From: Neisseria wadsworthii 9715
Lineage (GTDB): Bacteria; Pseudomonadota; Gammaproteobacteria; Burkholderiales; Neisseriaceae
Length of the DNA stretch: 56,870 nt
Assembly: GCF_000227765.1 (NCBI RefSeq)
Contig: NZ_JH165159.1
Location: 1,908,929-1,965,798, forward strand
Direction of reading: 5' to 3'
Shown: positions 36,961 through 46,883 of the stretch, in pieces
Layout: each line of letters starts with the position of its first letter
Numbering within the stretch: position 1 is the stretch's first letter
Made by a program: the position numbers and the translations under genes
Notes under the pieces: model-generated
Seen by the model: only the letters and a program-made list of their open reading frames with translations
Databases searched by the model: none
Told to the model about the DNA's origin: nothing

Positions 36961-38223
36961 ATGTCAGACCCCAACCAAACACCCGACAAAAGCAAACGCA
37001 ACCTGTTTAAAGCCGCCGCCATCGCCGGAGCCGGTGTTGCCGCAGGCGCGCTCGGCGGCATCAAATTCGGCAAGCAGGAAGAAAAAACCGCCGCCAACAT
37101 GCACAGCAACCAACGCTACGACTGCTACGGCACCCATCAGGCAGGCATTACCACACCGCACCAACCTTTCGCCATCATGTGCGCCTTCGACATCACCGCC
37201 AACGGCGCATCCCAACTTATCAACTTCTTCCGCGTGCTCACCACCCGCATCGAGTTTCTCACGCAAGGCGGCGAATTGCAGGACGGCGATGCCAAGCTGC
37301 CGCCCTCAGGCAGCGGCATCCTAGGCAAAAAAGTGCCGAGCGACGGCCTCACCGTTACCGTATCCGTCGGCGACAGTCTGTTTGACAAGCGTTTCGGCCT
37401 GGAAGCCAAAAAACCCAAGCGCCTGCAAGAAATGAAACGCTTCCCCAACGACAAGCTGGCCGCTGAATGGTGCGACGGCGACATCAGCCTGCAAATCTGC
37501 GCCCTCAGCCCCGAAACCTGTCAAAACGCCCTGCGCGACATCATCAAAAACACCGCGCAATTTGCCGTAGTCCGCTGGAGCATTGACGGCTTCCTGCCCA
37601 AAACCACGCCCGGTTCCGCTCCCCGCAACCTGCTCGGCTTTCACGACGGTTCGGCCAATCCTGACGTGGCCAACCCCCAAACTGCCGATGCCGTGTTGTG
37701 GACAGGCGTCGCCCCCAACAGCCTCGACGAACCGGCATGGGCGAAAAACGGCACCTATCAGGCCGTACGCATTATCCGCCACTTCGTAGAATTCTGGGAC
37801 AGAACGCCCCTGCAGGAGCAGGAAGCCATATTCGGACGCGAAAAATACAGCGGCGCGCCATTAGGCATGAAAAAAGAGCAAGATACGCCCGACTATGCCA
37901 AAGACCCCGAAGGCAAAACCATCCCCAAAGACAGCCATATGCGCCTGGCCAACCCGCGCGATCCCGAGTTTATGAAAAAACACCAACTTTTCCGCCGCCC
38001 CTTCAACTATTCGCGCGGCCTGGCCAAATCAGGCCAATTAGACGTAGGTTTGGTATTTATCTGCTACCAAGCCAACCTTGACGACGGCTTTATCTTCGTG
38101 CAAAAACTGCTCGACCTCGAGCCGCTGGAAGAATACATCAGCCCATTCGGCGGCGGCTACTTCTTTACCCTGCCGGGCGTCAAAAAAGGCGAATTTATCG
38201 GCCAGAGTCTGATGCTGGGTTAA
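36961..38223 (+). CDS. efeB: Deferrochelatase/peroxidase EfeB (DyP-type, Tat-exported)
   Basis: Haem-dependent DyP-type peroxidase of 420 residues that oxidises or assists iron handling for EfeUO. The GFHDG catalytic motif is at residues 226-230, with the catalytic Asp229. The proximal haem ligand is probably His326 in DSHMRLANPR. A Tat-like signal lies at the N-terminus, but the twin arginine is KR (SKRNLFKAAAIAG), a permitted but weaker variant. It is cut off from efeO by a terminator and a repeat element, so it probably has its own promoter. GGAAAC lies before the ATG. Confidence 0.92.
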   Translation: MSDPNQTPDKSKRNLFKAAAIAGAGVAAGALGGIKFGKQEEKTAANMHSNQRYDCYGTHQAGITTPHQPFAIMCAFDITANGASQLINFFRVLTTRIEFLTQGGELQDGDAKLPPSGSGILGKKVPSDGLTVTVSVGDSLFDKRFGLEAKKPKRLQEMKRFPNDKLAAEWCDGDISLQICALSPETCQNALRDIIKNTAQFAVVRWSIDGFLPKTTPGSAPRNLLGFHDGSANPDVANPQTADAVLWTGVAPNSLDEPAWAKNGTYQAVRIIRHFVEFWDRTPLQEQEAIFGREKYSGAPLGMKKEQDTPDYAKDPEGKTIPKDSHMRLANPRDPEFMKKHQLFRRPFNYSRGLAKSGQLDVGLVFICYQANLDDGFIFVQKLLDLEPLEEYISPFGGGYFFTLPGVKKGEFIGQSLMLG

Positions 38224-38242
38224 CGTTTCAGTGCTACTTAAA

Positions 38243-38275
38243 TGCCTGTCTGAAAACAAACCTTTCAGACAGGCA
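38243..38275. terminator. Inverted DUS pair between efeB and glnB
   Basis: TGCCTGTCTGAA and TTCAGACAGGCA with a 9-nt loop, between convergent genes. Confidence 0.8.
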
Positions 38276-38307
38276 TTCTATTGCAAACGCTTCAAACAAG
38301 TTCGGCA

Positions 38308-38661
<354 letters not shown>

Positions 38662-38676
38662 TCAAATAACGCAATA

Positions 38677-38688
38677 TGCCTGTCTGAA
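38677..38688 (+). repeat. DNA uptake sequence between glnB and the membrane protein gene
   Basis: Exact TGCCTGTCTGAA. Confidence 0.8.
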
Positions 38689-38705
38689 ACAATAATAATG
38701 ATGTT

Positions 38706-39293
38706 TTAATTTCCCTTCTGCATCCGCCGCAAGATTTTCTGCTCGAAAACCACAATATAAAGCCGCACCAGCAGCAAGAGAAAAAATATGGTAAAAAACA
38801 CATGGCGCAAATACACAAACACACGCGCCCAGCCCGCCGCCTGCTTCTCCAGCAGCGTAACCTGCTCGTCAACCAGCGCTTTCGGATAATTCTGCTCCAC
38901 CCGCTCTTGCGTCAGCTCATCGGTAAAGGCAGCAGCCAGCAAGACGTTGCCTTCCGCCACGCCCAAATATTTCAAATCCGCCACCATCCGATCCTGCGGC
39001 TTGGCTGCTACATTATGCCGGTTTTCATACTGGTTCAACGCGCGGCAGAAAGGATGGTTTTTGCCGCAGAAAAACGTAAACTCGCGCCCGTCTTTCTCAG
39101 CCTTAAATTCCTTGCCTTCCTCTCCCAGCGACACCGCCATACCGTGCTCCGAATAAAGCTGTGCACTCTGCCAATCGACTCTGCCAGTTTTATACATGCT
39201 CACACCCAGCATCAGCCAGCTAAACAAAAGCATCCACAGCATAATCCGTACAATCTTATGCTTGAGCCGAACCAACCATATATTGACATTCAA
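38706..39293 (-). CDS. Two-pass inner-membrane protein, unknown function
   Basis: A 195-residue protein. One membrane segment (IVRIMLWMLLFSWLMLGVS) is near the N-terminus and a second (VFFTIFFLLLLVRLYIVVF) is near the C-terminus. Between them is a periplasmic loop of about 120 residues with CGKNHPFC, a cysteine pair. No family is recognised. A DUS follows its stop codon. Confidence 0.6.
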   Translation of the reverse strand: MNVNIWLVRLKHKIVRIMLWMLLFSWLMLGVSMYKTGRVDWQSAQLYSEHGMAVSLGEEGKEFKAEKDGREFTFFCGKNHPFCRALNQYENRHNVAAKPQDRMVADLKYLGVAEGNVLLAAAFTDELTQERVEQNYPKALVDEQVTLLEKQAAGWARVFVYLRHVFFTIFFLLLLVRLYIVVFEQKILRRMQKGN

Positions 39294-39627
39294 AATTCCG
39301 CAACCTTTCCCAAAAGCTTATTTCATTTTTCAGACAGGCATTATGACACAGCCAGCTTCTTTATAGTCGTTTATAGTTGCCCAACCCAATAATTCCATAA
39401 TCTTGCCCAACTTTTCCTTACAATTCTGCGCTGCCCAAAAAATCAAAACATTATGCAATCAGAATTCACACGCCCGATTAAATCATCCAATCCGTTTATT
39501 CGCACACAAGCAGAATCCACTCAAATTGCAAACAATTTCCCAAGCGGAAAACACGTTTTCAACGTATAATTCAGCTTCATTTTTCTGAATCTATCCTATC
39601 TCCCAACTGATTTTAAGAGAAAGCCAC
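39294..39627. other. 334-bp divergent gap before purL
   Basis: Contains one DUS (39329-39340) and a TATAAT at 39565-39570 that could be the purL -10. It is AT-rich with no gene or strong hairpin. Confidence 0.5.
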
Positions 39628-42600
39628 ATGTCCGTCGTATTGCCCTTGCGCGGCGTTGCCGCCCTATCTGATTTCCGCATCGAAAAACTGCTGCAAAAAG
39701 CCGCGGCCGCCGGCCTGCCGAAAGCAGAATTAAGCAGCGAATTTTGGTATTTTGTGAGCAGCGAATCCGCGCTGAACAACGAAACCGCAACGAAATTGCA
39801 GGCTTTGTTAGAAGCAGAAAGTGTCGAAAAAACACCCGAAGCCGAAAACAGCCTGCATTTGTTTTTAATCACCCCGCGCATCGGCACCATTTCTCCGTGG
39901 GCATCCAAAGCCACCGACATCGCGCACAACTGCGGCTTGGGCGAAATCGAGCGCATCGAGCGCGGCATGGCGGTGTGGGTGAAAGGCGGACTGACTGTCG
40001 AGCAAAAACAGCAATGGGCCGCCCTCTTGCACGACCGCATGACCGAAAGCGTGCTGCCCGATTTTCAGACGGCCTCACGGCTCTTCGCCCACCCCGAAGC
40101 GCAAACCTTTGCCACCGTTGATGTTTTAGACAAAGGCAAAGACGCTTTAATACAAGCCAACAGCGAACTGGGCTTGGCGCTGTCGCCCGACGAAATCGAC
40201 TATCTGCTGGAAAACTACCAAGCCTTGCAGCGCAACCCCAGCGATGTCGAACTGATGATGTTTGCGCAGGCCAACTCCGAGCACTGCCGCCACAAAATCT
40301 TCAATGCCGACTTCATCTTAAACGGCGAAAAACAGCCCAAATCGCTGTTCGGCATGATCCGCGACACCCACAACGCCCACCCCGAAGGCACGATTGTGGC
40401 CTATAAAGACAACGCCTCCATCATCGAAGGCGCGAAAATCGAGCGATTCTACCCGCGTTCGGGCGAGCAACAAGGCTACCGCTTCAGCGAGGAAGAAACG
40501 CACATTTTGATGAAAGTGGAAACCCACAACCACCCCACCGCCATCGCACCTTTCGCGGGCGCGGCCACTGGTGCGGGCGGCGAAATCCGCGACGAAGGCG
40601 CCACCGGCAAAGGCGCGCGCCCGAAAGCGGGTTTGACCGGCTTTACCGTATCCAACCTCAACATCCCCGGCTTCAAACAACCGTGGGAAGGCGGCTACGG
40701 CAAGCCCGACCACATCAGCAGCCCGCTCGACATCATGATCGAAGGCCCCATCGGCGGCGCGGCGTTCAACAACGAATTCGGCCGCCCCAACCTCTTGGGC
40801 TACTTCCGCACCTTTGAAGAAGAATTTGAAGGCCAAATGCGCGGCTACCACAAGCCCATCATGATTGCCGGCGGCTTGGGCAACATTCAGGCAGGCCAAA
40901 CCCATAAAGACCAAATCCCCGAAGGCGCATTATTGGTGCAACTCGGCGGCCCCGGCATGCTGATCGGGCTCGGGGGTGGCGCAGCTTCGTCTATGGATAC
41001 CGGCAGCAACGCCGCCGATTTGGACTTCAACTCCGTACAGCGCGGCAACCCCGAAATCGAACGCCGTGCACAAGAAGTCATCGACCGCTGCTGGCAGCTG
41101 GGTAAAAACAACCCGATTGTGTCGATTCACGATGTCGGCGCGGGCGGCTTGTCGAACGCCTTCCCCGAATTGGTCAACGACGCAGGCCGCGGCGCGGTGT
41201 TCAAACTGCGCGACGTGCCGCTGGAAGAGCACGGCCTAAGCCCGATGCAGATTTGGTGTAACGAAGCGCAAGAGCGTTATGTTTTGTCGATTCTGCCGGA
41301 GAGCCTCGATCTGTTCCGCGAAATCTGCGAGCGCGAACGCTGCCCGTTTGCCGTGGTCGGCACCGCCACCGACGACGGCCATCTGCAAGTGCGCGACGAT
41401 TTGTACGGCAACCATCCCGTCGATTTGCCGCTGAACGTTTTGCTCGGCAAACCGCCCAAAACCACCCGCAGCGACCACACCGTAAGGCCGTCTGAAAAAC
41501 CGTTTTCAGGCAGGCATATCGACCTGAAAGAAGCCGCCTACCGCGTATTGCGCCTGCCCACCGTGGCCGCCAAAAACTTCCTGATTACCATCGGCGACCG
41601 CAGCGTCGGCGGCATGACCCACCGCGACCAAATGGTGGGGCGTTACCAAACCCCCGTGGCCGATGCCGCCGTAACCATGATGGGCTTCAACACCCATAAA
41701 GGCGAAACCATGGCCATGGGCGAAAAACCGACCGTCGCCCTCTTTGACGCACCCGCTTCCGGCCGCATGGCCATCGGCGAAACGCTGACCAACCTCGCCG
41801 GCGTGAATATCGGCGACATCGGCAACATCAAACTTTCCGCCAACTGGATGGCCGCCTGCGGCAACGCCGGCGAAGACGAAAAACTCTACCGCACTGTCGA
41901 AGCCGTGTCGCAAGCCTGTCAGGAACTGGGCATCAGTATTCCCGTGGGCAAAGATTCGCTGTCGATGAAAACCGTGTGGCAAGACAACGGCGCGCAAAAA
42001 TCGGTTACATCGCCGTTGAGCCTGATTATCACCGGTTTCGCGCCAGTGCAAGACGTGCGCAAAACTGTTACGCCCGAATTGAAAAACGTGGCCGATAGCG
42101 TATTGTTGGCCGTGGATTTGGGCTTCGGTAAAGCACGCATGGGCGGCTCGGCCTTAAGCCAAGTGTATAACGATATGGCAGGCGAAGCGCCGGATATCGA
42201 AGCAGGCCGTCTGAAAGCGTTTTATGAGGTGATTCAGCAACTTGTGGCCGAAGATAAGTTGCTAGCTTATCACGACCGCAGCGACGGCGGCCTGTTTGCG
42301 ACGTTGGCGGAAATGGCGTTTGCCGGGCGTGTCGGTTTGGACGTGAATCTTGATTCATATACACAAACCGTTTTTGCCGAATGGGAGAAAAAACAGCCCC
42401 ATGCCATCGTAGAAGAGTTGCTCCCCCTTGCTCATGTCAGTGCTCTGTTTAATGAAGAGTTGGGCGCAGTTATTCAAATCCGCCAATCCGATCTGCCTGC
42501 TGTTCAGGCGGCATTCAAACACGCCGGTTTGGACGGCGTTTACAATATTGGTGCCGTTTCTTCAACCGATAATATCCGCATCAACAGCGACGGCGAAGTG

Positions 42601-43572
42601 ATTTTCGACGAAAGCCGTCTGAAATTACAGCAAGCATGGCAAGAAACCAGCCACCAAATCCAACGTCTGCGCGACAACCCCGAATGCGCCGACAGCGAAT
42701 TTGCCCTGCTGGCAGACGACCAACGCAGCGCGCTGTTTGCCGACCTGAAATTCGACCTTAAAGAAGATATCGCCGCGCCGTTTATCGCGAGTGGTGCCAA
42801 GCCGAAAATCGCCGTGTTGCGCGAACAAGGCGTGAACGGGCAGGTGGAAATGGCTGCCGCCTTTACCCGCTCAGGCTTCGATGCTTACGACGTACACATG
42901 AGCGACTTGATGGCAGGCCGCGTGAAACTCGCCGACTTTCAAATGCTCACCGCGTGCGGCGGTTTCAGCTACGGCGACGTATTGGGCGCAGGCGCAGGCT
43001 GGGCAAAATCCATCCTGTTCCACCCCGAACTGCGCGACCAGTTCAGCGCCTTCTTCGAGCGCGGCGACACGCTCACTTTGGGCGTGTGCAACGGCTGCCA
43101 AATGGTGAGCAACTTGGCGGAAATCATCCCCGGCACGCAAGGCTGGCCGAAGTTCAAACGCAACCGAAGCGAGCAGTTTGAAGCCCGCCTGAGCATGGTC
43201 AACGTGCCCAAATCGCCCTCGCTGATTCTGGCCGAAATGCAAGGCAGCCATCTCCCCGTAGTCGTGAGCCATGGCGAAGGCCTCGCCGATTTCGCCCATA
43301 TCGGCGGCAAAATTTCAGACGGCCTCAATATCGCCCTGCAATACGTGGACGGCTTGGGCGCAGTTACCCAAACCTACCCGCTCAACCCCAACGGCTCGCC
43401 GCAAGGCATCGCAGGCGTAACCAACGCCGACGGCCGCGTCACCATCATGATGCCGCACCCCGAGCGCGTGTACCGCACCGCCCAAATGAGCTGGCACCCC
43501 GACGATTGGCAAGACAGCGAACTTTCCGGCTGGTACAGAATGTTTGCCGGCGCGCGTAAGGCTTTGAGTTAA
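39628..43572 (+). CDS. purL: Phosphoribosylformylglycinamidine synthase (FGAM synthetase, large form)
   Basis: Fourth step of purine synthesis: converts FGAR and glutamine to FGAM. The 1314-residue protein has a PurS-like N-terminal domain, two synthetase halves ([39 protein letters not shown]), and a C-terminal class I glutamine amidotransferase with the nucleophile in GVCNGCQM and the HPERV His-Glu site. Length is standard for the large form. It carries four perfect AG-dialect DUS and looks more GC-rich than its neighbours, which suggests import or recombination. Confidence 0.97.
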   Translation: MSVVLPLRGVAALSDFRIEKLLQKAAAAGLPKAELSSEFWYFVSSESALNNETATKLQALLEAESVEKTPEAENSLHLFLITPRIGTISPWASKATDIAHNCGLGEIERIERGMAVWVKGGLTVEQKQQWAALLHDRMTESVLPDFQTASRLFAHPEAQTFATVDVLDKGKDALIQANSELGLALSPDEIDYLLENYQALQRNPSDVELMMFAQANSEHCRHKIFNADFILNGEKQPKSLFGMIRDTHNAHPEGTIVAYKDNASIIEGAKIERFYPRSGEQQGYRFSEEETHILMKVETHNHPTAIAPFAGAATGAGGEIRDEGATGKGARPKAGLTGFTVSNLNIPGFKQPWEGGYGKPDHISSPLDIMIEGPIGGAAFNNEFGRPNLLGYFRTFEEEFEGQMRGYHKPIMIAGGLGNIQAGQTHKDQIPEGALLVQLGGPGMLIGLGGGAASSMDTGSNAADLDFNSVQRGNPEIERRAQEVIDRCWQLGKNNPIVSIHDVGAGGLSNAFPELVNDAGRGAVFKLRDVPLEEHGLSPMQIWCNEAQERYVLSILPESLDLFREICERERCPFAVVGTATDDGHLQVRDDLYGNHPVDLPLNVLLGKPPKTTRSDHTVRPSEKPFSGRHIDLKEAAYRVLRLPTVAAKNFLITIGDRSVGGMTHRDQMVGRYQTPVADAAVTMMGFNTHKGETMAMGEKPTVALFDAPASGRMAIGETLTNLAGVNIGDIGNIKLSANWMAACGNAGEDEKLYRTVEAVSQACQELGISIPVGKDSLSMKTVWQDNGAQKSVTSPLSLIITGFAPVQDVRKTVTPELKNVADSVLLAVDLGFGKARMGGSALSQVYNDMAGEAPDIEAGRLKAFYEVIQQLVAEDKLLAYHDRSDGGLFATLAEMAFAGRVGLDVNLDSYTQTVFAEWEKKQPHAIVEELLPLAHVSALFNEELGAVIQIRQSDLPAVQAAFKHAGLDGVYNIGAVSSTDNIRINSDGEVIFDESRLKLQQAWQETSHQIQRLRDNPECADSEFALLADDQRSALFADLKFDLKEDIAAPFIASGAKPKIAVLREQGVNGQVEMAAAFTRSGFDAYDVHMSDLMAGRVKLADFQMLTACGGFSYGDVLGAGAGWAKSILFHPELRDQFSAFFERGDTLTLGVCNGCQMVSNLAEIIPGTQGWPKFKRNRSEQFEARLSMVNVPKSPSLILAEMQGSHLPVVVSHGEGLADFAHIGGKISDGLNIALQYVDGLGAVTQTYPLNPNGSPQGIAGVTNADGRVTIMMPHPERVYRTAQMSWHPDDWQDSELSGWYRMFAGARKALS
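40064..40075 (-). repeat. AG-DUS (canonical dialect) inside purL
   Basis: Exact complement of AGGCCGTCTGAA. This dialect was not found elsewhere in the window. Confidence 0.9.
41485..41496 (+). repeat. AG-DUS inside purL, facing a near-TG-wad copy
   Basis: Exact AGGCCGTCTGAA. An inverted TTCAGGCAGGCA (one mismatch to the local dialect) follows at 41505-41516. Together they encode [11 protein letters not shown]. Confidence 0.9.
42204..42215 (+). repeat. AG-DUS inside purL
   Basis: Exact AGGCCGTCTGAA. Confidence 0.9.
42612..42623 (+). repeat. Canonical DUS 10-mer core inside purL
   Basis: AAGCCGTCTGAA, a perfect 10-mer core with one mismatch in the two flanking bases. Confidence 0.75.
43314..43325 (-). 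repeat. AG-DUS inside purL, 3' part
   Basis: Exact complement of AGGCCGTCTGAA. Confidence 0.9.
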
Positions 43573-43579
43573 AACGCTT

Positions 43580-43607
43580 AAAGGGCAGCTTTAGCAGGCT
43601 GCCCTTT
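43580..43607 (+). terminator. Probable terminator of purL
   Basis: Stem AAAGGGCAGC / GCTGCCCTTT with an 8-nt loop, 8 bp after the stop; the T tail is short. Confidence 0.7.
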
Positions 43608-43637
43608 GCTGATAAAAAACCGTACACTTGTTATATA

Positions 43638-43776
43638 TATAGTCAATTCACTTAAAAATAGCACACTCGTCATACTCGGGCTTACCCCGAGTATCTCCTA
43701 AATTTACCGAAATTCAAGATACTCGGATCAAGCCCGAGTATGACAGTATCGTTATTATGTAAGTGGATTGGTTATA
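43638..43776. repeat. MITE-like palindromic repeat, copy 4
   Basis: About 139 bp, starting TATAGTCAATTCACTTAA and ending at a TATA that overlaps the next element. The inner ACTCGGGCTT...AAGCCCGAGT palindrome has several point changes. Confidence 0.7.
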
Positions 43777-43882
43777 TAGTTAATCAAATTAATTTTTAAT
43801 ACAAGGCAGCAAGCCGCAGACAGTACAGATAGTACGGCAAGGCGCAGCAACGCCGTAGTAAAAGTTAAGTTGATTAACTATA
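43775..43882. repeat. Correia-like (CREE/NEMIS) repeat, 108 bp
   Basis: Termini TATAGTTAATCAAATTAA and the complement of TATAGTTAATCAACTTAA. The core contains GCCGCAGACAGTACAGATAG and AAGGCGCAGCAACGCC, closely like Correia elements. Its size matches the known short class of about 104-108 bp. It abuts MITE copy 4. Confidence 0.75.
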
Positions 43883-43917
43883 GTTAATCAACTTACATGA
43901 GTCGTTACAAAGGTAAA

Positions 43918-43945
43918 TGCCTGTCTGAAAACTTTCAGACAGGCA
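43918..43945. terminator. Inverted DUS pair at the end of the SDR gene
   Basis: TGCCTGTCTGAA and TTCAGACAGGCA with a 4-nt loop. Confidence 0.85.
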
Positions 43946-43960
43946 TTTTTTAGACAGGGG

Positions 43961-44683
43961 TTACAGATATACGATTTCGCCCGTCCTCCCTCTGCTTTCC
44001 CCGCTGGCCCAATACACGAAATCGGGCATGATGTCGCCGATTTCTTTACGCTCTACGGCAGATTCACCCGGGTGGGTTTTGATGCGCTGCGGTGAGTTGA
44101 CTGCGCCGGGCACCAGCACGTTGGCGCGCAGGTTGTCGAAGCGCTCCCACTCGTCGGCAGCCACTTTGCATAAATAGTTGAGCGCGGCTTTGGATGCGCC
44201 GAAACCGCCCCAATAGGCTTGCGGTTTCTCGCCATGGCTTTCGCCCACGAAAATCACGGAAGCGTCGGGCGATTCTTTCAGCAGCGGCAGAAATGCACGG
44301 GTCAGTCCCATAGGCGCTACGGTATTGATGCGGTATTGGTTTACCCATTCCGCTACGGTTTGGAAGTCCAACGGAGAGAGTGCATAGAAATAGCTGGCGC
44401 AGTGCACGATGCCGTCGAGTTTGTTGCCTGTGGCATCGGCAATGGTTTTGGCCAAATTATCAAATTCTTTTTCTTCCGCTACCATCAAATCGAAGCACAC
44501 GGCATAAGGCTCGTTATATCCGGCGGCTACGATTTCGTCATACACTTTTTCCATTTTTTTCTGATGGCGCGCCACCAGAATCACGGTTGCACCTTCGGCT
44601 GCAAATGCTTTGGCCACTTGCGCACCGATGCCTTGTGATGCGCCGGTAATCAGAATATTTCTATTTTGAAGCTTGTCGCCCAT
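43961..44683 (-). CDS. Short-chain dehydrogenase/reductase (YciK-like)
   Basis: A 240-residue NAD(P)-dependent oxidoreductase of the classical SDR fold. The cofactor motif is ILITGASQGIGAQVAKAFA. The catalytic Tyr and Lys appear in YWGGFGASKAALNYLC. It resembles E. coli YciK in overall sequence. The start at 44683 is set by GGAAATGGTT, which gives proper spacing, over the upstream ATG at 44689. It lies 17 bp after hpnE and ends that operon. The substrate is unknown. Confidence 0.85.
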   Translation of the reverse strand: MGDKLQNRNILITGASQGIGAQVAKAFAAEGATVILVARHQKKMEKVYDEIVAAGYNEPYAVCFDLMVAEEKEFDNLAKTIADATGNKLDGIVHCASYFYALSPLDFQTVAEWVNQYRINTVAPMGLTRAFLPLLKESPDASVIFVGESHGEKPQAYWGGFGASKAALNYLCKVAADEWERFDNLRANVLVPGAVNSPQRIKTHPGESAVERKEIGDIMPDFVYWASGESRGRTGEIVYL

Positions 44684-44700
44684 AACCATTTCCTTTTGTT

Positions 44701-46002
44701 TTAAAGATTAAGCCGGTTTGCCGCCAGCGCGGCTGCCTGCTGACCGCTTTGCACGGCGGCTTCGAGCGTGGCGGGGTAATGCGGATGCAGGTAATCGCCT
44801 GCGGGATAAATATTTTTGTGGTGCAGCCATGCGCAGTCGGGGCGCACGCGGTTCACGGTGGATGCCACGGTGGCGCGTTTTTCGGTAATCACACGCACTT
44901 GCTGCGGCCGGCCGATATTGGGGCAAATCCGCGCCACATCAGCATGCACTTGCGTTGCCAGGGCTTCGTTGCTCAAACCCAGTGTTTCCGACACGCTGAT
45001 TACCGCGGCTACTTCATGCCTGTCCACGCCCAAACGGCCGCGGTCGAGCAACCATTGTGCGGTACCCGATGCCAAACCGGTCATCGCGGCGGGCAGATTG
45101 ATTTCTTCACGATAGCGCAGATAAACCGTGGTAATCGCATGATAGCGGTAAGTATCTAATGCCTGTCTGAAAGCCTCGGGCGTACCTTTGGGTAACAGCG
45201 CGGCTATATGATAAGGCGCCACAGCCGGAATCACTGCATCGAAAGTCTGCCCGTTCACGCCGACTTTATCATAAGGCAGACATTCCAAAGCAGAAGCCCG
45301 TTCGCCTAAACGCACTTGGGCGTGGTATTTTTTCAGACAGGCAACGGCAGGTTCGGGCAGCAATTCGCCCAAGCTGCATTTGGGCAGCCAGAAATCGCCT
45401 GCGCTTTTTTCCGCCCACACGCCGTCGCGCAATACATGGCAAAGCGTGTTCAGGCTGGCTTTTTCCAGCGGTGTGTTCAGTGCACCCAACACCAGCGGCG
45501 TCCAGAATTCGGCCAGCTGCCTGCGCGATGCCCGTTGCACCCTCAACCACGGCGCAACAGCTTCGTCCGGCTCGCTTGGCTGCCGCTTTTGCAACACCGA
45601 CATTTGCCAAAGCAAACCGAGTTTATCGGCCAGCCCGATATCTTTTGCACCCAATACCGCTGTTAGGATATGCAGCGGTGCGGGCAAAATGCCTGTCTGA
45701 AACTTCATGCCGTCTGCCATATGCCATTGCAGGGGCTGGCGCAAGAACACGTTCTCCGGCTTTACGTCGATGTGTTCCAGCAAGGTACGCACGCCGTGGT
45801 AAGCGCCGATCAGGATATGCTGGCCGTTGTCTAAAAAAGCGAAGCCGCCTTTGTCGGCATTGAGCGTACGGGCGCGGCCGCCTGCGGCTTTACCGGCTTC
45901 AAACACGGTTATATCTGCCTTGCGGCAAAGGCTGACTGCGGCAGCCAATCCGCTCCAGCCTGCGCCGATCACAGCGATTTTCGGTTTGCGGTTTATCTTC
46001 AT
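44701..46002 (-). CDS. hpnE: Hydroxysqualene dehydroxylase HpnE
   Basis: FAD-dependent amine-oxidase-like protein of 433 residues that reduces hydroxysqualene to squalene, the last step of the HpnCDE route. The dinucleotide motif VIGAGWSGLAAAVSL lies at residues 11-25 and AGDYLHPHYPATLEAAVQSGQ near the C-terminus is the second FAD contact. Its ATG overlaps the hpnD stop by 4 nt (ATGA), so translation is coupled. Three DUS copies lie within it. Confidence 0.92.
   Translation of the reverse strand: MKINRKPKIAVIGAGWSGLAAAVSLCRKADITVFEAGKAAGGRARTLNADKGGFAFLDNGQHILIGAYHGVRTLLEHIDVKPENVFLRQPLQWHMADGMKFQTGILPAPLHILTAVLGAKDIGLADKLGLLWQMSVLQKRQPSEPDEAVAPWLRVQRASRRQLAEFWTPLVLGALNTPLEKASLNTLCHVLRDGVWAEKSAGDFWLPKCSLGELLPEPAVACLKKYHAQVRLGERASALECLPYDKVGVNGQTFDAVIPAVAPYHIAALLPKGTPEAFRQALDTYRYHAITTVYLRYREEINLPAAMTGLASGTAQWLLDRGRLGVDRHEVAAVISVSETLGLSNEALATQVHADVARICPNIGRPQQVRVITEKRATVASTVNRVRPDCAWLHHKNIYPAGDYLHPHYPATLEAAVQSGQQAAALAANRLNL
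45160..45171 (+). repeat. Intragenic DNA uptake sequence in hpnE
   Basis: Exact TGCCTGTCTGAA. Confidence 0.8.
45332..45343 (-). repeat. Second intragenic DNA uptake sequence in hpnE
   Basis: Exact TTCAGACAGGCA. Confidence 0.8.
45690..45701 (+). repeat. Third intragenic DNA uptake sequence in hpnE
   Basis: Exact TGCCTGTCTGAA. Confidence 0.8.
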
Positions 46003-46847
46003 GGTTTGAATCCGAACAGCCAGGTTTTCAAGGCAATGCGTTTTTTGCGCGGGCCGGGAATGGCGATTTTGTATTTCAACACGTTTTGCACGCCGTCTCG
46101 CTCGATTTCGTTGAGCAATGCGTAATAGATCGCCGCCATCACCAAACCTGCTTTTTGTTTTTTTCTGTCTTCCGGCGGCAGCGCAGCCACGGCCTCGCGG
46201 TAAATCCGGCGGGCACGCTCCACTTGGAACGCCATCAGGGCTTTGAATTCCGGCGTGTCTTTGCCCTGCATAACGGTATGCGCCGGCACGTTGAAGCGCT
46301 GCAATTCGTCTATCGGCAGATAAATGCGGCGGCGACGGGCATCTTCGCCCACATCGCGGATAATATTGGTCAACTGAAGCGCCAAGCCTGTTTTATCGGC
46401 GTATTCCAACGTTTTCGGATTGTCGAAGCCTAAAATGCGGGCAATCAGCCTGCCCACCACGCCGGCCACACGATGGCAGTAAAGCTTGAGCGATTCAAAA
46501 TCGGCATAGCGCGATTGTTCTAAATCCATCTGCATGCCGTTGATGATTTCTTCAAATTCTTCATGCGGCAAGTCGAATTCGCGCACGATGCTCTGCAAAG
46601 CCTGATTCACAGGATGATCGGGAAGCCTGTCTGAAAACACGGCAGCCAAGTCGCCGCGCCACCAGTTCAGCGTAGTTTGCGCCACGCCGGGGTCGGAGCA
46701 GTCGTCCACTGCGTCGTCCACTTCGCGGCAAAAGGCGTATAAAGCGGTCATGGCGTCGCGCTGGTTTTGCGGCAGGAAGCGGAATCCGGCCAAAAAGCTG
46801 GAGCCGCTTTCGGCGGCTTTCTGCTGGCAATATTCAATCGGCTGCAT
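45999..46847 (-). CDS. hpnD: Presqualene diphosphate synthase HpnD
   Basis: Condenses two farnesyl diphosphates to presqualene diphosphate. The 282-residue protein has both Asp-rich sites: REVDDAVDD near residue 40 and IRDVGEDARRRRIYLP. The N-terminal FYFSFLFLP-type region of this family is recognisable as SFLAGFRFLP. hpnE follows with overlap, and hpnC is 27 kb away. A squalene-hopene cyclase gene is not in the window. Confidence 0.92.
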   Translation of the reverse strand: MQPIEYCQQKAAESGSSFLAGFRFLPQNQRDAMTALYAFCREVDDAVDDCSDPGVAQTTLNWWRGDLAAVFSDRLPDHPVNQALQSIVREFDLPHEEFEEIINGMQMDLEQSRYADFESLKLYCHRVAGVVGRLIARILGFDNPKTLEYADKTGLALQLTNIIRDVGEDARRRRIYLPIDELQRFNVPAHTVMQGKDTPEFKALMAFQVERARRIYREAVAALPPEDRKKQKAGLVMAAIYYALLNEIERDGVQNVLKYKIAIPGPRKKRIALKTWLFGFKP

Positions 46848-46883
46848 GGTGTCAATAATCAGGTTATCGGCTGCACGGGCTGC

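Noticed and set aside
42068-42364. Minus-strand frame inside purL as an antisense gene
   Set aside because: Arg/Pro-rich shadow of the coding strand with no start signal.
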